In this document: piece after piece, positions 16,373 to 24,554 of the stretch
How positions within the stretch are numbered: the stretch's first letter is position 1
How the letters are laid out: each line of letters starts with the position of its first letter
The notes under the pieces: generated by a model
The model's database searches: none
What the model was told of the DNA's origin: nothing
Seen by the model: the letters and a program-made list of their open reading frames with translations, nothing else
NCBI RefSeq assembly: GCF_042679565.1
Contig: NZ_JBHTMY010000004.1
Span: 186,001-250,000, forward strand
Reading direction: 5' to 3'
Origin: Namhaeicola litoreus
GTDB taxonomy: Bacteria > Bacteroidota > Bacteroidia > Flavobacteriales > Flavobacteriaceae
DNA: 64,000 nt
Translations under genes and position numbers: made by a program

Positions 16373-18772
16373 TTATTGTTGTTCGCTCGCCAGAAGTGTT
16401 TCTAAGGAGAGCATATCATTTACCAAAACCTGTCTGGCTTTACTTCCCTCAAAAGGGCCTACAATATTTGCCGCTTCTAGTTGGTCAATTAATCTGCCGG
16501 CTCGGTTATACCCTAATTTTAATTTTCTTTGTAAGAGTGACGCTGAACCTTGCTGTGCAATTACAATCACTTTGGCAGCTTCTTCAAACAAAGGATCCCT
16601 TTCTGAAATGTCGATATCAAGATTGGTGCCAAGCTCATCATCTCCGCTATATTCAGGCAAAAGATGCGCATCAGGATAGGCTTTCTGTGAACCGATAAAT
16701 TCTGTGATTTTTTCAACCTCAGGTGTATCGATAAATGCACATTGTAAACGAGTCAATTCACTTCCGGTCGAAATAAGCATATCGCCTTTTCCTATTAATT
16801 GGTCTGCGCCCTGAGAATCTAAAATCGTTCTTGAATCTATTTTCGAAGTTACCCTAAACGCAATTCGAGTTGGAAAGTTAGCTTTAATAATACCGGTGAT
16901 CACATTAACAGAGGGTCTTTGTGTAGCTACAATCAAGTGTATCCCAATGGCTCTCGCTAACTGAGCAAGACGTGCAATAGGGGCTTCTATCTCTTTTCCT
17001 GCCGTCATGATCAAATCGGCGAATTCATCAATTACTAAAACAATATAAGGCAGGTATTGATGTCCGTTTTCGGGATTTAATTTTCGTTGTTTAAATTTCT
17101 CGTTGTACTCTTTTATATTTCGAACAAAAGCCATTTTTAATAAGTCATAGCGATGATCCATTTCAATACACAGAGAATTCAAAGTATTAATTACTTTTTT
17201 GGTATCTGTAATTATTGCTTCTTCTGTATCTGGTAGTTTCGCCAAATAATGTCTTTCAATCTTGTTGAAAAGGGTGAGTTCTACTTTTTTAGGATCTACC
17301 AATACAAACTTAACTTCTGCAGGATGCTTTTTATAGATCAATGAGGCTAAAACGGCATTTAGTCCTACAGATTTTCCTTGACCTGTGGCTCCAGCCATTA
17401 ATAAGTGCGGCATTTTTGCCAAATCTACAACGTAAGTTTCGTTTGATATGGTTTTTCCTAAAGCGATGGGTAATTCCATCTTTGAAGATTGGAATTTTTG
17501 CGAAGCCAATACAGATTTCATCGATACCACCGAAGGATTTTTATTAGGTACTTCTATACCAATTGTCCCTTTTCCAGGGATTGGGGCTATGATTCGAATT
17601 CCCAAGGCAGCTAAGGAAAGAGCGATATCATCTTCCAAATTTTTTATTTTCGAAATTCTCACACCCGCTTTTGGCACTATTTCATACAAAGTAACTGTAG
17701 GGCCAATGGTTGCTTTAATACTTTCTATTCCAATATTGTAATTGCTCAGCGTTTCAACGATGGTATTTTTATTTTCTTCTAGCTCTTCCTTGTTGATTTG
17801 TATATTTTCATTGTTATAACCATTGAGTAACTCGATGGAAGGAAATTGAAATTTAGGTAGATCTAATTTTGGATCAAATTCTCCAAATTCTTCAACCAGT
17901 TTATTCGACAAATTATCAACAACCTGTTCTTCTGATATGGGTTTTTCTACTTCCATTGTCAAATTAGGTTGCGGTTCCTCTTCTGTTGTGGTTTTAAGCC
18001 TATTGTCCTTTTCTTCGGCGAGGGTATTAAGTACCAACTCTTGCGTGGATAGCTCTTCTGCTTTTTCTTTCTTTTTTAAGTTGAAATCGACAGATTTATC
18101 TTCATTTTCATGGATGGTGCCAATGATAAATCCCTCGTCAGTAATATCCTCAGTAGTTAAATTTTCATTCACTCTTTTCTCAGGAATCCAAGATTTGATC
18201 TTTGATGGTGTAATTTTGAAATAGGTAATAAAGAACAATAGCAGAGTAAAAATCAATAAAAGTAAATCTCCTGTTTTCCCGAGATAAATTTGGATGTAGT
18301 CGTTTACTTCATAGCCTATTTTTCCTCCTGATAAATCGCTAGAAGGAAACAAATAGGCAAGTGCACAAGAAAGCCAAATGACCCCTAAAACACCGTGAAA
18401 CCAATACTTCCTTAATTTATGTACTGGAATATTTAAAATAATGTATAGGCCCGTAAAAAAAAGCAAAACAGGGAAAATGAAAATAGCGAGACCAAAACCA
18501 TCATAAATAAAAAAATGACTGATAGAAGCTCCTGATTTTCCTAGCATATTTTCTACGGTGGTACTTTTATCCGTGAAGTTACCCAGTTGACTTTGATCCT
18601 GTTTCCAATGGTTAATAAAAGAATAGAAAGATAGAATTAAGAAAATAGCAAAAGAAAACACCAATACCCCAAAAGCTAGGTGCACTTCTTGTCTTTTAAA
18701 AAACGATAGAAAGTTCTTCTTATTTTTCTCCTGCCCAGCAGCTTTTACACTACTCTTTTTCCTTTTTGCCAT
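16373..18772 (-). CDS. ftsK: DNA translocase FtsK/SpoIIIE
   Basis: Septum-anchored, ATP-driven DNA pump that clears and resolves chromosome ends at division. It has 799 residues from the ATG at 18772. Four N-terminal membrane helices (about 30-190) are followed by an acidic linker (about 200-310), then the alpha/beta motor with Walker A GATGQGKS (461-468) and Walker B IVLVIDEFADLI, and a C-terminal winged-helix gamma domain (KLGYNRAGRLIDQLEAANIV) that reads polarity sequences. An upstream in-frame TTG at 18781 overlaps the predicted -7 box and is rejected as start. Confidence 0.97.
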   Translation of the reverse strand: MAKRKKSSVKAAGQEKNKKNFLSFFKRQEVHLAFGVLVFSFAIFLILSFYSFINHWKQDQSQLGNFTDKSTTVENMLGKSGASISHFFIYDGFGLAIFIFPVLLFFTGLYIILNIPVHKLRKYWFHGVLGVIWLSCALAYLFPSSDLSGGKIGYEVNDYIQIYLGKTGDLLLLIFTLLLFFITYFKITPSKIKSWIPEKRVNENLTTEDITDEGFIIGTIHENEDKSVDFNLKKKEKAEELSTQELVLNTLAEEKDNRLKTTTEEEPQPNLTMEVEKPISEEQVVDNLSNKLVEEFGEFDPKLDLPKFQFPSIELLNGYNNENIQINKEELEENKNTIVETLSNYNIGIESIKATIGPTVTLYEIVPKAGVRISKIKNLEDDIALSLAALGIRIIAPIPGKGTIGIEVPNKNPSVVSMKSVLASQKFQSSKMELPIALGKTISNETYVVDLAKMPHLLMAGATGQGKSVGLNAVLASLIYKKHPAEVKFVLVDPKKVELTLFNKIERHYLAKLPDTEEAIITDTKKVINTLNSLCIEMDHRYDLLKMAFVRNIKEYNEKFKQRKLNPENGHQYLPYIVLVIDEFADLIMTAGKEIEAPIARLAQLARAIGIHLIVATQRPSVNVITGIIKANFPTRIAFRVTSKIDSRTILDSQGADQLIGKGDMLISTGSELTRLQCAFIDTPEVEKITEFIGSQKAYPDAHLLPEYSGDDELGTNLDIDISERDPLFEEAAKVIVIAQQGSASLLQRKLKLGYNRAGRLIDQLEAANIVGPFEGSKARQVLVNDMLSLETLLASEQQ

Positions 18773-18778
18773 AAGCCA

Positions 18779-18807
18779 CAAAAGTACATAAATAATTTTG
18801 GTTCAAA
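18779..18807 (-). promoter_or_regulatory. Promoter of ftsK (TTTG-N17-TACTTTTG)
   Basis: On the minus strand there is a TTTG at 18807-18804 and, 17 nt on, TACTTTTG at 18786-18779, matching the flavobacterial TTG-N17-23-TAnnTTTG promoter. Transcription would begin almost at the ATG. Confidence 0.6.
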
Positions 18808-18838
18808 TTAAACAAAAATATAGGATGAAAAGAAATAT

Positions 18839-19222
18839 TTAGAAGAAAGAGAGAATTTTTGGCATGTATATAATGGCGCCGATAATAATCGCTACAACAG
18901 CAGCGAAAACGGCGGCACCAGCGCTAATATCTTTTATAATTCCAATTTTAAGATGATAATCCGGGTGAATAAAATCTGCTAATTTTTCGATGGCAGTATT
19001 TAAAGATTCAGCTGTAATTACTAGGCCCATGGCTAAGAATTGTGCCATCCATTCAAAAGGAGAAAGATGAAAGAAAAATCCGATGACAGTCATGATGAGT
19101 GCAATGCTGACTTGAATTTGGATACTGCCTTCTGTTTTGAGAAGGTGAACCGCTCCATTTACTGCGTACTTTACACTTTTGATTCGATTGATCAAAAAAC
19201 TCTCATCGGATGATTTTTTCAT
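18839..19222 (-). CDS. dgkA: Diacylglycerol/undecaprenol kinase family protein
   Basis: A 127-residue inner-membrane protein with three helices and the family signature AESLNTAIEKLADF, in which the Glu and Asn residues bind Mg-ATP. It phosphorylates diacylglycerol or undecaprenol; the short Gram-positive-like form often acts on undecaprenol, so lipid specificity is open. It is 10 nt downstream of tpx on the same strand and is probably co-transcribed. Confidence 0.92.
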   Translation of the reverse strand: MKKSSDESFLINRIKSVKYAVNGAVHLLKTEGSIQIQVSIALIMTVIGFFFHLSPFEWMAQFLAMGLVITAESLNTAIEKLADFIHPDYHLKIGIIKDISAGAAVFAAVVAIIIGAIIYMPKILSFF

Positions 19223-19232
19223 GGATGAAAAA

Positions 19233-19733
19233 CTATTTTAAAGCTGCCAATGCTGCTTCGTAGTTTGGCTCTTGTGTAATTTCAGGAACTTGTTCTGTAT
19301 AAGAAACTTTTCCTTTTTCATCAACTACAACAACCGCTCGGGAATGCAAGCCTTTTAGAGGTCCAGTTTTTATGGTAACTCCATACTTTTTACCAAATTT
19401 ACCTGATTTAAAATCAGAAAGCGTTATCGCTTTTTCTATGCCTTCAGCTCCGCAAAACCTCGCTTGTGCGAAAGGTAGATCTCTAGAAACATTAATGATG
19501 ACAGCATTTTCTATAGCTGCTGCTGCTTCATTAAATTTTCTCAAAGAAGTTGCACACACCCCGGTATCTAAACTTGGAGTAATATTTAATAAAATCTTAG
19601 AACCTTTAAAATCCTTTAAACTTGCTTTTGTAAGATCATTTTTGATCAACTTAAAATCAGGGGCTTTTTTGCCTACTTTGGGCAATTTGCCAATTGTCTT
19701 TGTCTCGTTCCCTTTAAGGGTTATTTTTGTCAT
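19233..19733 (-). CDS. tpx: Thiol peroxidase
   Basis: A 166-residue atypical 2-Cys peroxiredoxin that reduces peroxides, especially alkyl hydroperoxides, with thioredoxin as electron donor. The peroxidatic Cys60 lies in PSLDTGVCATS and the resolving Cys94 in RFCGAEGIE, both canonical for Tpx. Thioredoxin-like and AhpC-type genes lie less than 1.5 kb upstream on the same strand, making this a peroxide-defence neighbourhood. A short T-rich hairpin-like stretch around 19775-19800 may end the preceding transcript. Confidence 0.96.
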   Translation of the reverse strand: MTKITLKGNETKTIGKLPKVGKKAPDFKLIKNDLTKASLKDFKGSKILLNITPSLDTGVCATSLRKFNEAAAAIENAVIINVSRDLPFAQARFCGAEGIEKAITLSDFKSGKFGKKYGVTIKTGPLKGLHSRAVVVVDEKGKVSYTEQVPEITQEPNYEAALAALK

Positions 19734-19819
19734 GGTCAGAATTTTTTATGTTAATTGTCAAAGTTACAAAAAGAAAAACTCTCTTTTGCAAGAGAGTTTT
19801 GATAAGTTTGGAGAATCGG

Positions 19820-20077
19820 TTATTGATCTATCGATCCAACGACGCGCTTCATAAAACCATTGAGAGCTTCCTTTTTGCTCACACCATTTTTCATTTCTTT
19901 ATGAACCTCTAATGCGCCATACATGTTTGATATCAGTTCGCCTAAGACATCTAACTCCTCATCTTTTAGTGAGGGTACTTCAGTAAGATCTTCTAGAACC
20001 TCAATGGTTTCAACCAAATAATCTTCATCGTTGTTTTCGATAAAATTTGACAGGTGTTTTATAATTGGTAATTTCAT
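19820..20077 (-). CDS. DUF6952 family small protein
   Basis: An 85-residue acidic, helical cytosolic protein matching the DUF6952 pattern (IKHLSNFIENND near the start, PSLKDEELDVLGELISNMYG in the middle). The family is seen in Bacteroidota next to thioredoxin and peroxiredoxin genes, exactly as here (7 nt after the thioredoxin-like gene). No enzymatic motif is visible; a regulatory or adaptor role in peroxide metabolism is only a guess from context. Confidence 0.8.
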   Translation of the reverse strand: MKLPIIKHLSNFIENNDEDYLVETIEVLEDLTEVPSLKDEELDVLGELISNMYGALEVHKEMKNGVSKKEALNGFMKRVVGSIDQ

Positions 20078-20084
20078 AGTTGAT

Positions 20085-20399
20085 CTAATTCTTTAAAACA
20101 TCATTCACTAAATCTTGAAGCACTTCAAATTTATTTGTTTGAACTTGATTTACCTTGTTTCCTTGATGAAAGGAAGCAAAAGTTGGTAAATTATCTACTG
20201 TAGCAAGTTTTCTCGATTCAGGAAATTTTTCTGCATCAACCAAATAAAATGGTATTTCTTCATTTTCTGAGGCTAATTTTTTAAACTTGGGTTTCATGAT
20301 ACGACAATTTCCACACCATGATGCAGAATACTGTACTATCACTTTTGGGTTGTTAGCTACAATTTCTGCTAAATTATCTTGTTCTAATTCTTTTATCAT
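20085..20399 (-). CDS. Thioredoxin family protein
   Basis: A 104-residue thioredoxin fold with the redox motif WCGNC (28-32) instead of WCGPC, a change that usually shifts redox potential. The cis-Pro lies in NLPTFASFHQG. It has no signal peptide, so it is cytosolic. It lies between the peroxiredoxin and the DUF6952 gene, suggesting that it recycles the peroxiredoxin. An inverted repeat sits between it and the peroxiredoxin gene and could lower its expression. Confidence 0.93.
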   Translation of the reverse strand: MIKELEQDNLAEIVANNPKVIVQYSASWCGNCRIMKPKFKKLASENEEIPFYLVDAEKFPESRKLATVDNLPTFASFHQGNKVNQVQTNKFEVLQDLVNDVLKN

Positions 20400-20416
20400 A
20401 ATACGTGTAATTTAAA

Positions 20417-20440
20417 AATGTGGCTATTTCTAGCCACATT
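20417..20440 (-). terminator. Bidirectional hairpin between peroxiredoxin and thioredoxin genes
   Basis: A 9-bp perfect stem (AATGTGGCT at 20417-20425 with AGCCACATT at 20432-20440, 6-nt loop), with a T run on both strands. On the minus strand it follows the peroxiredoxin stop by 10 nt and precedes the thioredoxin gene, so it may attenuate read-through. Confidence 0.75.
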
Positions 20441-20449
20441 TTTTGTTAT

Positions 20450-21094
20450 TTAGTTTTGGTGTAAACTCAAATAATTTGCAACACCGTCTCTTGTGGCTGA
20501 CATGGCCTCTTTACCTTCTTCCCAATTGGCAGGGCAAACTTCTCCTTTTTCTTGAACATGCGTATAGGCATCAATTAAGCGGAGGTATTCGTTTACATTT
20601 CGTCCTAATGGCATATCATTGATACTTTCGTGGAAAATTTTACCTTCTTCATCGATTAAATATGTGGCGCGGTAAGTTACATAAGAACCAGTGATGATTA
20701 AGTTATCTGTATCATCATCATACCTTTCTTCACCGATATCTAAAATGTCTAATTGTGCCGCAAGGTTCCTGTTGGTGTCAGCCAACAAAGGATAAGTTAC
20801 TCCTTCTATACCACCATTTTCTTTTGATGTGTTTAACCAAGCAAAATGAACCTCAGCAGTATCACAAGAAGCACCGATTAAAATGGTATTTCTTTTTTCA
20901 AATTCTTTCAATGCATCCTGAAAAGCAAGAATTTCTGTGGGGCACACGAAGGTAAAATCTTTTGGATACCAAAAAAGTAATACTTTTTTGCCTTTTTCTA
21001 CTGCTTCTTCAAAAACGTTGATTTTGAATGTTTCTCCCATGTCGTTCATTGCATCGACAGCTAGGTTTGGAAATTTTGTTCCTACTAATGACAT
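20450..21094 (-). CDS. 2-Cys peroxiredoxin (AhpC/TSA family)
   Basis: A 214-residue typical 2-Cys peroxiredoxin reducing H2O2, peroxynitrite and organic peroxides. The peroxidatic Cys51 lies in TFVCPTE and the resolving Cys187 in GEVCPANWEEG. It is cytosolic. It has its own -7 box upstream and a hairpin downstream, ahead of thioredoxin and DUF6952. No AhpF gene is visible, so the nearby thioredoxin-like protein is the likely reductant. Confidence 0.96.
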   Translation of the reverse strand: MSLVGTKFPNLAVDAMNDMGETFKINVFEEAVEKGKKVLLFWYPKDFTFVCPTEILAFQDALKEFEKRNTILIGASCDTAEVHFAWLNTSKENGGIEGVTYPLLADTNRNLAAQLDILDIGEERYDDDTDNLIITGSYVTYRATYLIDEEGKIFHESINDMPLGRNVNEYLRLIDAYTHVQEKGEVCPANWEEGKEAMSATRDGVANYLSLHQN

Positions 21095-21615
21095 ATAATA
21101 ATTGTTTTAATGATTTATTTTTTAAAGGGCAAAAATAGATTTTAGAAATCCAGGGTTAGTGCATTTTAAATTTTTTCTTCTTATAGAACTATAAATATTC
21201 TTTATCAAATATTTTTCTAAAATAACTGTGTTCAATTTTCATAAATCCTTATTCCGGCGCTAGAAATCTAAATGTTCAAAAAGCAGTGTCTTATAGTTTT
21301 TTCTATTTCAGCAATATATCCCGGATGTATTTATGGAAATTAATTAGATCCACCTGTATTTTTTTTAAAATCAGGAGCATTTCACAAATTCGAGTAATCA
21401 AGTCTGCTTCTTAACAGTTTATATAATATTTAAATTTAAAAGGGGGAAGTAAAATTGTTTTATCATCATGTATTACCTATTAACATTTTGTAGTTCTGAT
21501 GCGTAATAATCTGGATAATAACCTGATATTAAAATGGAAATAACTCGAGAATATTTGATTTTTGAGATCAAAAATTGTAAATTAATGCCTCAAATCATTT
21601 CTTGAAGCAAGATTT
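21095..21615. other. 521-nt gene-free region between divergent genes
   Basis: Very AT-rich spacer between the peroxiredoxin gene (leftward) and the AraC-type regulator (rightward). It contains the leftward -7 box at 21130-21137. I found no reading frame, RNA gene, strong hairpin or repeat in the rest. The length suggests regulatory sites or decayed sequence. Confidence 0.6.
21130..21137 (-). promoter_or_regulatory. Putative -7 box of the peroxiredoxin gene (TATTTTTG)
   Basis: Minus-strand TATTTTTG, an exact TAnnTTTG match, 36 nt before the peroxiredoxin ATG. No TTG at the expected -33 spacing. Confidence 0.45.
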
Positions 21616-23484
21616 ATGGACAGTCCTTTTGTCAATAGAGCGAAGCAAATAATTTTAGAACATATCGATAACGAATCCTTTGGGGTAAGTGAATTATCGC
21701 AGGAGTTGGGTTATAGTAAGTCGCAAGTATTGAGAAAGTTAAAAGCTGAAGTAGATTTAACCATATCAGAATTAATTAAAAATGTTCGCTTGCAGGAAGC
21801 TGCACGAATGCTTCGTGAAGAAGACCTTACGGCATCAGAAGTTTCTTACCGTGTAGGCTTTGGAAGTCCATCATATTTTAATAAGTGTTTTCACGAACAT
21901 TTTAAAATAACTCCCGGGGATTACAAAGCCAGCCAAAAAAACGAATTAATCATTAACGGAAATGATTTAAATTCTTATCGTGGAGAATCCCACCATAAAA
22001 ATTATGTGACAAAAACACTTTTAGGAACCCTAACTGTACTTTTGGTTATATTAGTTTTTCATTTTTTAAAAGATGCTTATCACAAGAGAGAATCAGGGAA
22101 GGAATATGCAATAGCAGTGCTTCCATTCTTAAATCTTTCAGAGGAGAATTCTCAATATCTTACTGACGGTATTACAGATGCGATAATTCTTGAGTTATCA
22201 AAAAATTCGTCTTTAAGGGTGATTTCCAGAGGATCATCTATGGCATTAAAAGGTACCAAAAAGTCTTATGCAGATATTGCGAAGGAACTAGATGTAAATC
22301 TATTATTGGAAGGTTCCATCTTATTTGTTCAGGATAGTCTGAGTGTAGTAGCCCAGTTGATTGAACCTTTGCCTAAGGAGAAACATCTTTGGGCAAATAA
22401 GTATCAATTAAAGATTGAAAATGTATTTCATTTTATCAATGAGGTCTCTTCCTCGGTTGCTAGAGAGATTCATCTGGCAATATTACCATTTGATCAAAAG
22501 AGTGATACTTATTTTTTGAATCCCGAGGCATATGATTTTTATTTAAGAGGGAAACATCTGTACGTCCAACAGACACCAGAAACGGTTAAAAATGCTATCG
22601 AATGTTTAAACAAATCAGTGCAGATCGATTCTAATTTTTCTCCTGCTTACGCAACTCTCGCCGAATCATATATATTGATGAATAAATTCAATAGTGATGA
22701 AAATGAAAAAGAAAGGAATATCAAATTAGGGCAGACGGCCATTGATAAATCACTTGAAAAGGGGCCTTATTTAGCGGAAGCCTTTATAACAAAAGGCCAT
22801 ATTTATGAAAAATTTAATTGGGACTGGGAAGGGATGCGCCATATGACAATGAAGGGTCTAGCACTCGACCCAAATCATTCATATGGTCATACCCAAATGT
22901 CAAAATATTATTTGTTCATGAATGATTTAAATAAAGCAATTGAAGAGGCAGTTCTGGCAGAAAAATTAGATCCACTTAATCCGCGGGTAAGCTGCATAGT
23001 TGCAGAGCAATATTTTTATAATAGACAATTCGACAAATCGCTAAAAAAATTTCAAGAAATTACTGAGTTACATCCTAATTACGCTTTTGGATGGGATGGT
23101 TTAGGTTATGTGCAATGGGTTACAGGAGATAAAGATGGAGCTCGACAATCGTTTGTAAATTTTCAAAAGTTGATGAAGAACCGAGATATGGAAGAAAAAA
23201 TGCGATTAAACACACTTGATGAAGCTGCTGCATATTTTATAGAAAAAGCCAAAGGGAAGGCGCCCCTATATTGCTCAAATCCAAGTCAAATAGCTATGGT
23301 ATATCAATTTATGGACGAGAAAGACAATGCTCTTGATTATCTTGAGGCTGCTTATGCAATGAGAGATGGCGATCTACCAAAGATGTTACTCAAGCCTCAT
23401 TTCGAATCGCTTTATGACGATTCGAGATTTATAGATTTATTAGAAAAGACAGGCGTACATATTTCAAGACCCATAAGAGAATAA
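21616..23484 (+). CDS. Membrane-anchored AraC-type regulator with TolB/FlgO-like and TPR domains
   Basis: A 622-residue protein. Residues about 5-105 are an AraC-type double helix-turn-helix (VSELSQELGYSKSQVLRKLK, then ASEVSYRVGFGSPSYFNKCF and the closing P-x-x-Y). A single membrane helix (132-151) follows, then a TolB/FlgO-like domain (about 163-285, AIAVLPFLNLSEENSQYLTDG), then TPR repeats (about 290-570). The predicted topology is DNA-binding inside and sensor outside, like CadC/ToxR but with an AraC head. There is no kinase or enzymatic motif. The ATG at 21616 follows a 521-nt spacer. It points towards the lipoprotein gene at 23652, from which it is separated by an AraC-like direct repeat, so that gene is its likely target. 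The ligand is unknown. Confidence 0.85.
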   Translation: MDSPFVNRAKQIILEHIDNESFGVSELSQELGYSKSQVLRKLKAEVDLTISELIKNVRLQEAARMLREEDLTASEVSYRVGFGSPSYFNKCFHEHFKITPGDYKASQKNELIINGNDLNSYRGESHHKNYVTKTLLGTLTVLLVILVFHFLKDAYHKRESGKEYAIAVLPFLNLSEENSQYLTDGITDAIILELSKNSSLRVISRGSSMALKGTKKSYADIAKELDVNLLLEGSILFVQDSLSVVAQLIEPLPKEKHLWANKYQLKIENVFHFINEVSSSVAREIHLAILPFDQKSDTYFLNPEAYDFYLRGKHLYVQQTPETVKNAIECLNKSVQIDSNFSPAYATLAESYILMNKFNSDENEKERNIKLGQTAIDKSLEKGPYLAEAFITKGHIYEKFNWDWEGMRHMTMKGLALDPNHSYGHTQMSKYYLFMNDLNKAIEEAVLAEKLDPLNPRVSCIVAEQYFYNRQFDKSLKKFQEITELHPNYAFGWDGLGYVQWVTGDKDGARQSFVNFQKLMKNRDMEEKMRLNTLDEAAAYFIEKAKGKAPLYCSNPSQIAMVYQFMDEKDNALDYLEAAYAMRDGDLPKMLLKPHFESLYDDSRFIDLLEKTGVHISRPIRE

Positions 23485-23534
23485 TTTCACTAATCTTGAT
23501 AAGTAATAAAATCAGTAGATACTTTAAGAATATA

Positions 23535-23573
23535 ATTCATGCTTTATAATTGTCAATCTTGCTTTATGATTAT
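23535..23573 (+). promoter_or_regulatory. Putative operator: 19-nt direct repeat at 20-nt period
   Basis: Copies at 23535-23553 and 23555-23573 agree at 15 of 19 positions around the core TGCTTTATnATT. Tandem half-sites about two helical turns apart are typical of AraC-family operators. It lies in the gap between the AraC-type regulator and the lipoprotein gene. Confidence 0.5.
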
Positions 23574-23651
23574 TATATTTTGCAATAAAATTGCTATGCA
23601 CCTCACTTAGTTTATGATGAATTTTAGAATTTAAAATTAAAATTCTTTATC

Positions 23652-24338
23652 ATGAAAAAATTACTTCTTTTTACAGGAATGATATCCATTTTTTTACTAG
23701 TAAATGTATCGTGCAATAGAGATGAAATGGATGAATCTTTTGAGTTGAGTAAGTCTTTCGAGGCAAACAAACAAAATAACTCAAAATATACCGGTTTTAA
23801 TGAATTCGGTTACAATTGGCAGGCCCATCACTTTAATGGAGTCGTAATGAATGCAATTTTTGGAGATTATATTGATGAAAATGGTAATCCTGCCATGGGT
23901 CTTGATCCATATAATGGTGACGATGAAGCTTATTTGGCAAAATATCCTTGGCTAGCTCTCGAGGAATATCAAATGCTTTGGAGTTTTAGAAATATTCATC
24001 TTGTTATGCACTGGAGCAAAACTCTGATATCAGATTTTGGGGTTTATCCGGATAATTGGTTCAACAGCGGTAGTTGGATAACTTTTCACTATAGTGGCAT
24101 AAATAATCACAAGAATTGGTCACAATTTCAAAAACTAGTTGCTGCCAGATCTTCGGATGAGCTTATAAATGGTATTTGGTACGACAGAAATGGTAATGAG
24201 CTGGGATATGCGTCTGATTGGCCTGATTTGATCATAGTCCAAATAAATACGACAGGAGAACCTCCATTCCCATTTACGAGTGATTCGTATAAGAATTCAA
24301 CTTCTCCGGGTCTGGGTAATCACAAGATGAAAAATTAA
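23652..24338 (+). CDS. Secreted lipoprotein of unknown function
   Basis: A 228-residue protein with a lipoprotein-type signal (hydrophobic residues 3-19, then NVSC, lipidated Cys21). I do not recognise a characterised domain. The mature part is rich in Trp, Tyr, Asn and Gly and has recognisable blocks: YNWQAHHFNGVVMNAIFGD, then DNWFNSGSWITFHYSG, WSQFQKLVAARSSDEL, GIWYDRNGNELG and a tail STSPGLGNH. I recall similar block order in uncharacterised secreted proteins of bacteria and archaea, but cannot verify this. No catalytic motif stands out. Its only neighbour on the strand is the AraC/TPR regulator, 168 nt upstream. A shared bidirectional terminator follows. Confidence 0.75.
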   Translation: MKKLLLFTGMISIFLLVNVSCNRDEMDESFELSKSFEANKQNNSKYTGFNEFGYNWQAHHFNGVVMNAIFGDYIDENGNPAMGLDPYNGDDEAYLAKYPWLALEEYQMLWSFRNIHLVMHWSKTLISDFGVYPDNWFNSGSWITFHYSGINNHKNWSQFQKLVAARSSDELINGIWYDRNGNELGYASDWPDLIIVQINTTGEPPFPFTSDSYKNSTSPGLGNHKMKN

Positions 24339-24493
24339 ATGTATTTCGTATTCAACCGTTTAAATAAGTATCAAATTTGTTTAAATTATAATATTTGGAT
24401 TTACAATTTAGGATATTGGTACAATAACTTTCCGTTTAGATAAACAAATCACAAGCAAACACAAATGTATTTGTATTGAATTTTTCTTCCTTC

Positions 24494-24534
24494 AAAAAAA
24501 AGAACCGGACAACATATGGTGTCCGGTTCTTTTA
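24494..24534. terminator. Bidirectional terminator between lipoprotein gene and lpdA
   Basis: An 11-bp perfect stem (AGAACCGGACA at 24501-24511 with TGTCCGGTTCT at 24520-24530, 8-nt loop), flanked by an A run on the left and a T run on the right, so it works in both directions for the convergent genes. Confidence 0.88.
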
Positions 24535-24554
24535 TGAGCAAAATATTTTATATT

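Noticed and set aside
21095..21615. A hidden gene or RNA in the 521-nt spacer
   Set aside because: All frames are short and stop-rich, and no strong hairpin with a T run is present. Only the leftward -7 box is supported.
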